From the NCBI GenBank assembly GCA_963700185.1, contig CAVOWP010000020.1, positions 1-64,000 of the forward strand: DNA of 64,000 nucleotides, read 5' to 3'. Positions 61,676-64,000 of the stretch are shown here, piece after piece. Numbering within the stretch: the stretch's first letter is position 1; every line of letters starts with the position of its first letter. The notes under the pieces are model-generated. The model did not search any database, was not told the DNA's origin, and saw only the letters and a list, made by a program, of their open reading frames with translations. The DNA comes from AP-15 sp963700185 (GTDB taxonomy: Bacteria; Pseudomonadota; Alphaproteobacteria; ATCC43930; CGMCC-115725). Position numbers and translations under genes: made by a program.

Positions 61676-62112
61676 GCCGCCCTCCAAAATGCCGGCGCGG
61701 ACGATAGCAAGCCAGACCGCGCCGCTCTATCACGATATGGGGCGGCCTCGCTCCTTTCGAGCCAGAGTCGCGCCAGGATTAGCGTCACCCCGCGAAGGCG
61801 GGGGTCCAGAGACGAGCGCTGCGGCCTTGCCGCCGCCCTGGATTCCCGCTTTCGCGGGAATGACGATATGGTGGGGCGGGCTCTTTTCGCTGTTATTGGC
61901 GGCGCGTTATCAGCCAGCGACATCCCGTTTTCGGCAGAAATCCTGGGTCGCGGCTGGTTCAGCCGATGACGGAACAGCCAGAACTCTGGCTGTTCCGTCG
62001 CTGTTTCTCGCTGTTCCGGTGCAAGTCAGATCAGCGAAAAATCGCAGCTGGCGCCAGAACTTCGCGCGGCGAGAAATGTAGCACGCCATGCGTCCGAGGC
62101 GCGTCAGTTGCG
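61676..62112. other. Intergenic region with a family C repeat and a GCTGTTC-rich stretch
   Basis: No intact gene. It contains the family C repeat at 61783-61865 and, at 61973-62020, a run with GCTGTTCCGTCGCTG and CTCGCTGTTCCGG that resembles the stretch near 6741-6800. Confidence 0.4.
61783..61865 (+). repeat. Interspersed palindromic repeat, family C
   Basis: GTCACCCCGCGAAGGCGGGG and GTCCAG on the left and CTGGATTCCCGCTTTCGCGG then GAATGACG on the right; clear inverted-repeat arms around about 25 bases. It belongs to the same family as 60428-60505. Confidence 0.8.
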
Positions 62113-62560
62113 CTACCGATCCGACGCGACCTTCCAGTCGTCGGCACTGGTTTGGGTGGGCTGCGGGTCCGGTAGTAGATCCGGGCGGAGTGAATTCCGA
62201 AACGACTTCGTGGATATGACGGCCGCCGTCGCTGATCACAAACATGATGTTTATTACCCCTGTGGAACCCATCGGGACAGGCGCGTTCAAGTTGATCACC
62301 ATGCTGCCCGTGCAGTTGGAATTGACCGTATAGGTGCCCGTTTCTTGCCCTTTCGGCGAGAAATCTTTCTGGTTCATCGTGCGAAGGCTGTCGCCGATGT
62401 AATCACGCTGACTGAAGTTGCCGTTGCCGTCGAAAATCTTGATACCTGCCACAACCTGTGGTAGGGTATAAGTCGGTAACCCCGAAGGCGTATTCGCCCT
62501 TGAGCGTCGCTTTCGAGCAGCCGAAATCGTCAGTGCCTCCGAGGGGCGAACAGAGGGGAG
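62113..62560 (-). pseudogene. Secreted-type hypothetical protein, 5' truncated and frameshifted
   Basis: Across three frames the product reads FGCSKATLKGEYAFGVT, then TLPQVVAGIKIFDGNGNFSQ, RDYIGDSLRTMNQKDFSPKG, TVNSNCTGSMVINLNAPVPM, INIMFVISDGGRHIHEVVSE and QTSADDWKVASDR with a stop at 62113. This matches a family of alphaproteobacterial exported proteins of unknown function (CSxATLKGxYAF, DGNGNF, ISDGGRxIHxVVS). The signal peptide is missing; the 5' end is cut at the boundary with the divergent regulator fragment near 62560. Two single-base insertions (near 62470 and 62133) break the frame. Confidence 0.6.
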
Positions 62561-62564
62561 CTGC

Positions 62565-63859
62565 ATCCAGACCATCCCCGGGCGCGGTTATCGCTTTACC
62601 GCGGCGGTGACGCGGGTCGCGGCAGAGGCGCGCGACCATGCGGCAGTTCCCATAAGCGGCTTGCCGCCCCTGCCGGATAAGCCGTCGCTGGCGGTGATGC
62701 CGTTCCAAAACATGAGCGGCGACCCCGAACAGGAATATTTCGCCGACGGCATGGTCGAGGAGATCATCACGGCGCTCTCCCGGATCAGATGGCTCTTCGT
62801 CATCGCCCGCAATTCGAGTTTTACGTACAAAGGCCACGCAATCGACGTGAAGCAGGTCGGGCGTGAATTGGGGGTTCGCTATGTCCTCGAAGGCGCGGTA
62901 CGCAAAGCCGGTGGCCGCGTGCGGATTACCGCGCAGCTTATCGACGCGCTCGAGCGGGACGCATCTGTGGGCCGACCATTTCGGCGGCTCGCTCGAAGAC
63001 GTGTTCGACCTTCAAGACAAGGTCGCGTCGAGCGTCGCCGGCGTCATCGAGCCGGCCTTACAAGTGGCCGAGATCCGGCGTTCAGCCGAACACCCGACGA
63101 ATGATCTGACCGCCTACGACCTCTATCTACGCGCAGTGCCGCACTTGGACACATTTCGAGAAGAGCGGCTTCCTTCGAGCGCTCGACCTGCTCGGGCAAG
63201 CGATAGAACGGGATCCGCATTACGGCCCGGCTCTCGCCTTGGCGGCCCTTTGTCACCAAGGGCTCGAGTTGAGCGGCTGGAGCGAAGACCCGGAAGCGGC
63301 CCGGCACACCAGTGTCGGCCTTGCTCGACGGGCACTGCGCAGCGGCCCTGAGGACCCTAATGTCCTCGCACTCGCTGCCTTCGTCCTCGGATACTTCGGC
63401 GAAGACATCGATGTCTCGCTCGGGTTGATCGACCGTTGTCTCACCCTCAACCCGAGCTTCGCTCGCGGCTGGCACTGGAGCGGCATTCTTAGGGTATTTG
63501 CCGGTCAACCCGATCTCGCACTCAATCATTTTGAGACCTTCTTGCGCCTCAGCCCGCGTGATCGCCGGGCAAATTATCTGCACGGAATTAGCGAAGCCCA
63601 CTTCTTCAGTCGCCGGTTCGACGATGCGGCGGCAAAACTGCTCGAATCACTCGAACGGGCTCCGAGTTTCACGGTGACTTACCGCGTTCTCGCGTCCTGC
63701 TATGCGCATATGGGACGGCTCGACGAAGCGCGAGAGATCGTCAAGCGGCTGCGCGCAATCACGCCTGTCGTGGTGGAGCGCGCAACGCGGTATCGGAACG
63801 CGGAGCATCGCGAGCTCTATCTTTCCGGCCTGCGCATCGCGGCCTGCGAGGCATGCTAA
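62565..63859 (+). pseudogene. CadC/adenylate cyclase-type regulator: 5' truncated and frameshifted TPR protein
   Basis: The first residues IQTIPGRGYRFTAAV are the end of an OmpR/PhoB-type winged-helix domain; everything before them is missing. Then follow PSLAVMPFQNMSGDPEQEYF, ADGMVEEIITALSRI, GVRYVLEGAVRKAGGRVRIT, and, after frame changes near 62958 and 63155, SGTHLWADHFGGSLEDVFDL and TPR repeats (GFLRALDLLGQAIERDPHYG, then ALAALCHQGLEL). The known form is a DNA-binding domain followed by an adenylyl-cyclase-like and TPR domain. Both frame changes are one-base insertions and 62565-63859 is continuous when corrected (431 codons with the stop), but the DNA-binding part is truly lost. Confidence 0.7.
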
Positions 63860-64000
63860 CCTGAGCAAACCGCAACGCAATTTTTTGAGCGGGATCCGAC
63901 CCTATCCTGATATGGGAGGCTTCGCTTGCGGGCCATCCCTTTCTCCAGATGCGCCGATTACCGGGGACCGAGCTCGCCTTCGCCGACCATCCGCTCGTGC
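63860..64000. other. Window end, no gene recognised
   Basis: The last 140 bases show no identifiable frame. A gene could begin just past the window. Confidence 0.3.

Noticed and set aside
59885..61969. A 694-codon open frame on the plus strand across the reductase and thiolase genes
   Set aside because: It is antisense to two clear enzyme genes, contains no family motif and its composition (Arg, Gly, Asp rich) is typical of antisense frames in GC-rich DNA.
1..64000. CRISPR array
   Set aside because: I saw no regularly spaced direct repeats of 24-40 bases.

Overview
The window is a GC-rich bacterial chromosome segment, densely coding on both strands, and best read as an alphaproteobacterium. 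The support is the clustered mutM / ubiE-ubiB / coaBC-dut neighbourhood, the YbaK - YbbN - Lon-N-domain - Trm112 - DUF971 - UbiH run, the VanB-type reductase, and three families of palindromic interspersed repeats of the kind common in alphaproteobacterial genomes. I cannot fix the order; Rhodospirillales or Hyphomicrobiales are both possible.

Layout. 1-6.6 kb: a tRNA-Gly end, then housekeeping genes (tRNA editing, thioredoxin-like co-chaperone, Lon-type domain, Trm112, DUF971, ubiquinone hydroxylase, cupin, reductase, methyltransferase). 6.9-8.4 kb: a small ribbon-helix-helix/coiled-coil gene pair and a Phd/VapC-type toxin-antitoxin pair. 8.4-15.5 kb: catabolic genes (M81 metallopeptidase, class III aminotransferase, TPP enzyme, a tandemly duplicated protein of unknown function), interrupted by an IS110-family element that sits inside a palindromic repeat. 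15.7 kb: a remnant of a type II NADH dehydrogenase. 16.0-27.5 kb: a complete type II secretion system (G, K, D, C/N-like, M, L, J, I, H, F, E, O), with gspG convergent and gspO divergent to the ten-gene minus-strand block. 27.5-31.2 kb: methyltransferase, deaminase, CreA-like and YihY/BrkB genes. 31.2-33.6 kb: a small scar-like island between a 5' half tRNA-Ser copy and an intact tRNA-Ser(UGA), carrying an exported tectonin-repeat protein. 33.9-46.1 kb: an accessory metabolic region with GFA, TauD-type dioxygenase, a triple RidA-domain protein, a membrane ABM-domain protein, a fused xanthine-dehydrogenase-type molybdoenzyme plus its FAD subunit, an unknown gene, a PhnDCE-type ABC importer and an AllA-like protein. 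46.3-50.4 kb: glycosyltransferase, methyltransferase, unknown gene and gene remnants. 50.4-58.2 kb: moeB-cysK-rrf2, dut-coaBC, ubiB-ubiE and mutM. 58.2-61.7 kb: acyl-CoA metabolism (enoyl-CoA hydratase, AcuI-like reductase, thiolase). 62-64 kb: two broken genes.

The dominant oddity is reading-frame damage. By reading across frames I find about 23 one-base insertions and only 3 one-base deletions that split otherwise well-conserved genes, including ubiE and mutM. About half lie between 37.9 and 42.0 kb. Removing the extra bases gives continuous proteins of normal length. This insertion bias looks more like a consensus-sequence artefact than natural decay, and three of the sites share the same 11-base string. 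Frame-split genes below should therefore be treated as possibly intact in the organism.

The most interesting biology is the 34.4-46.1 kb cluster, which looks like uptake plus oxidation of an N-containing small molecule of unknown identity; the IS110 insertion into a palindromic repeat; and the tRNA-Ser mini-island with its tectonin protein.
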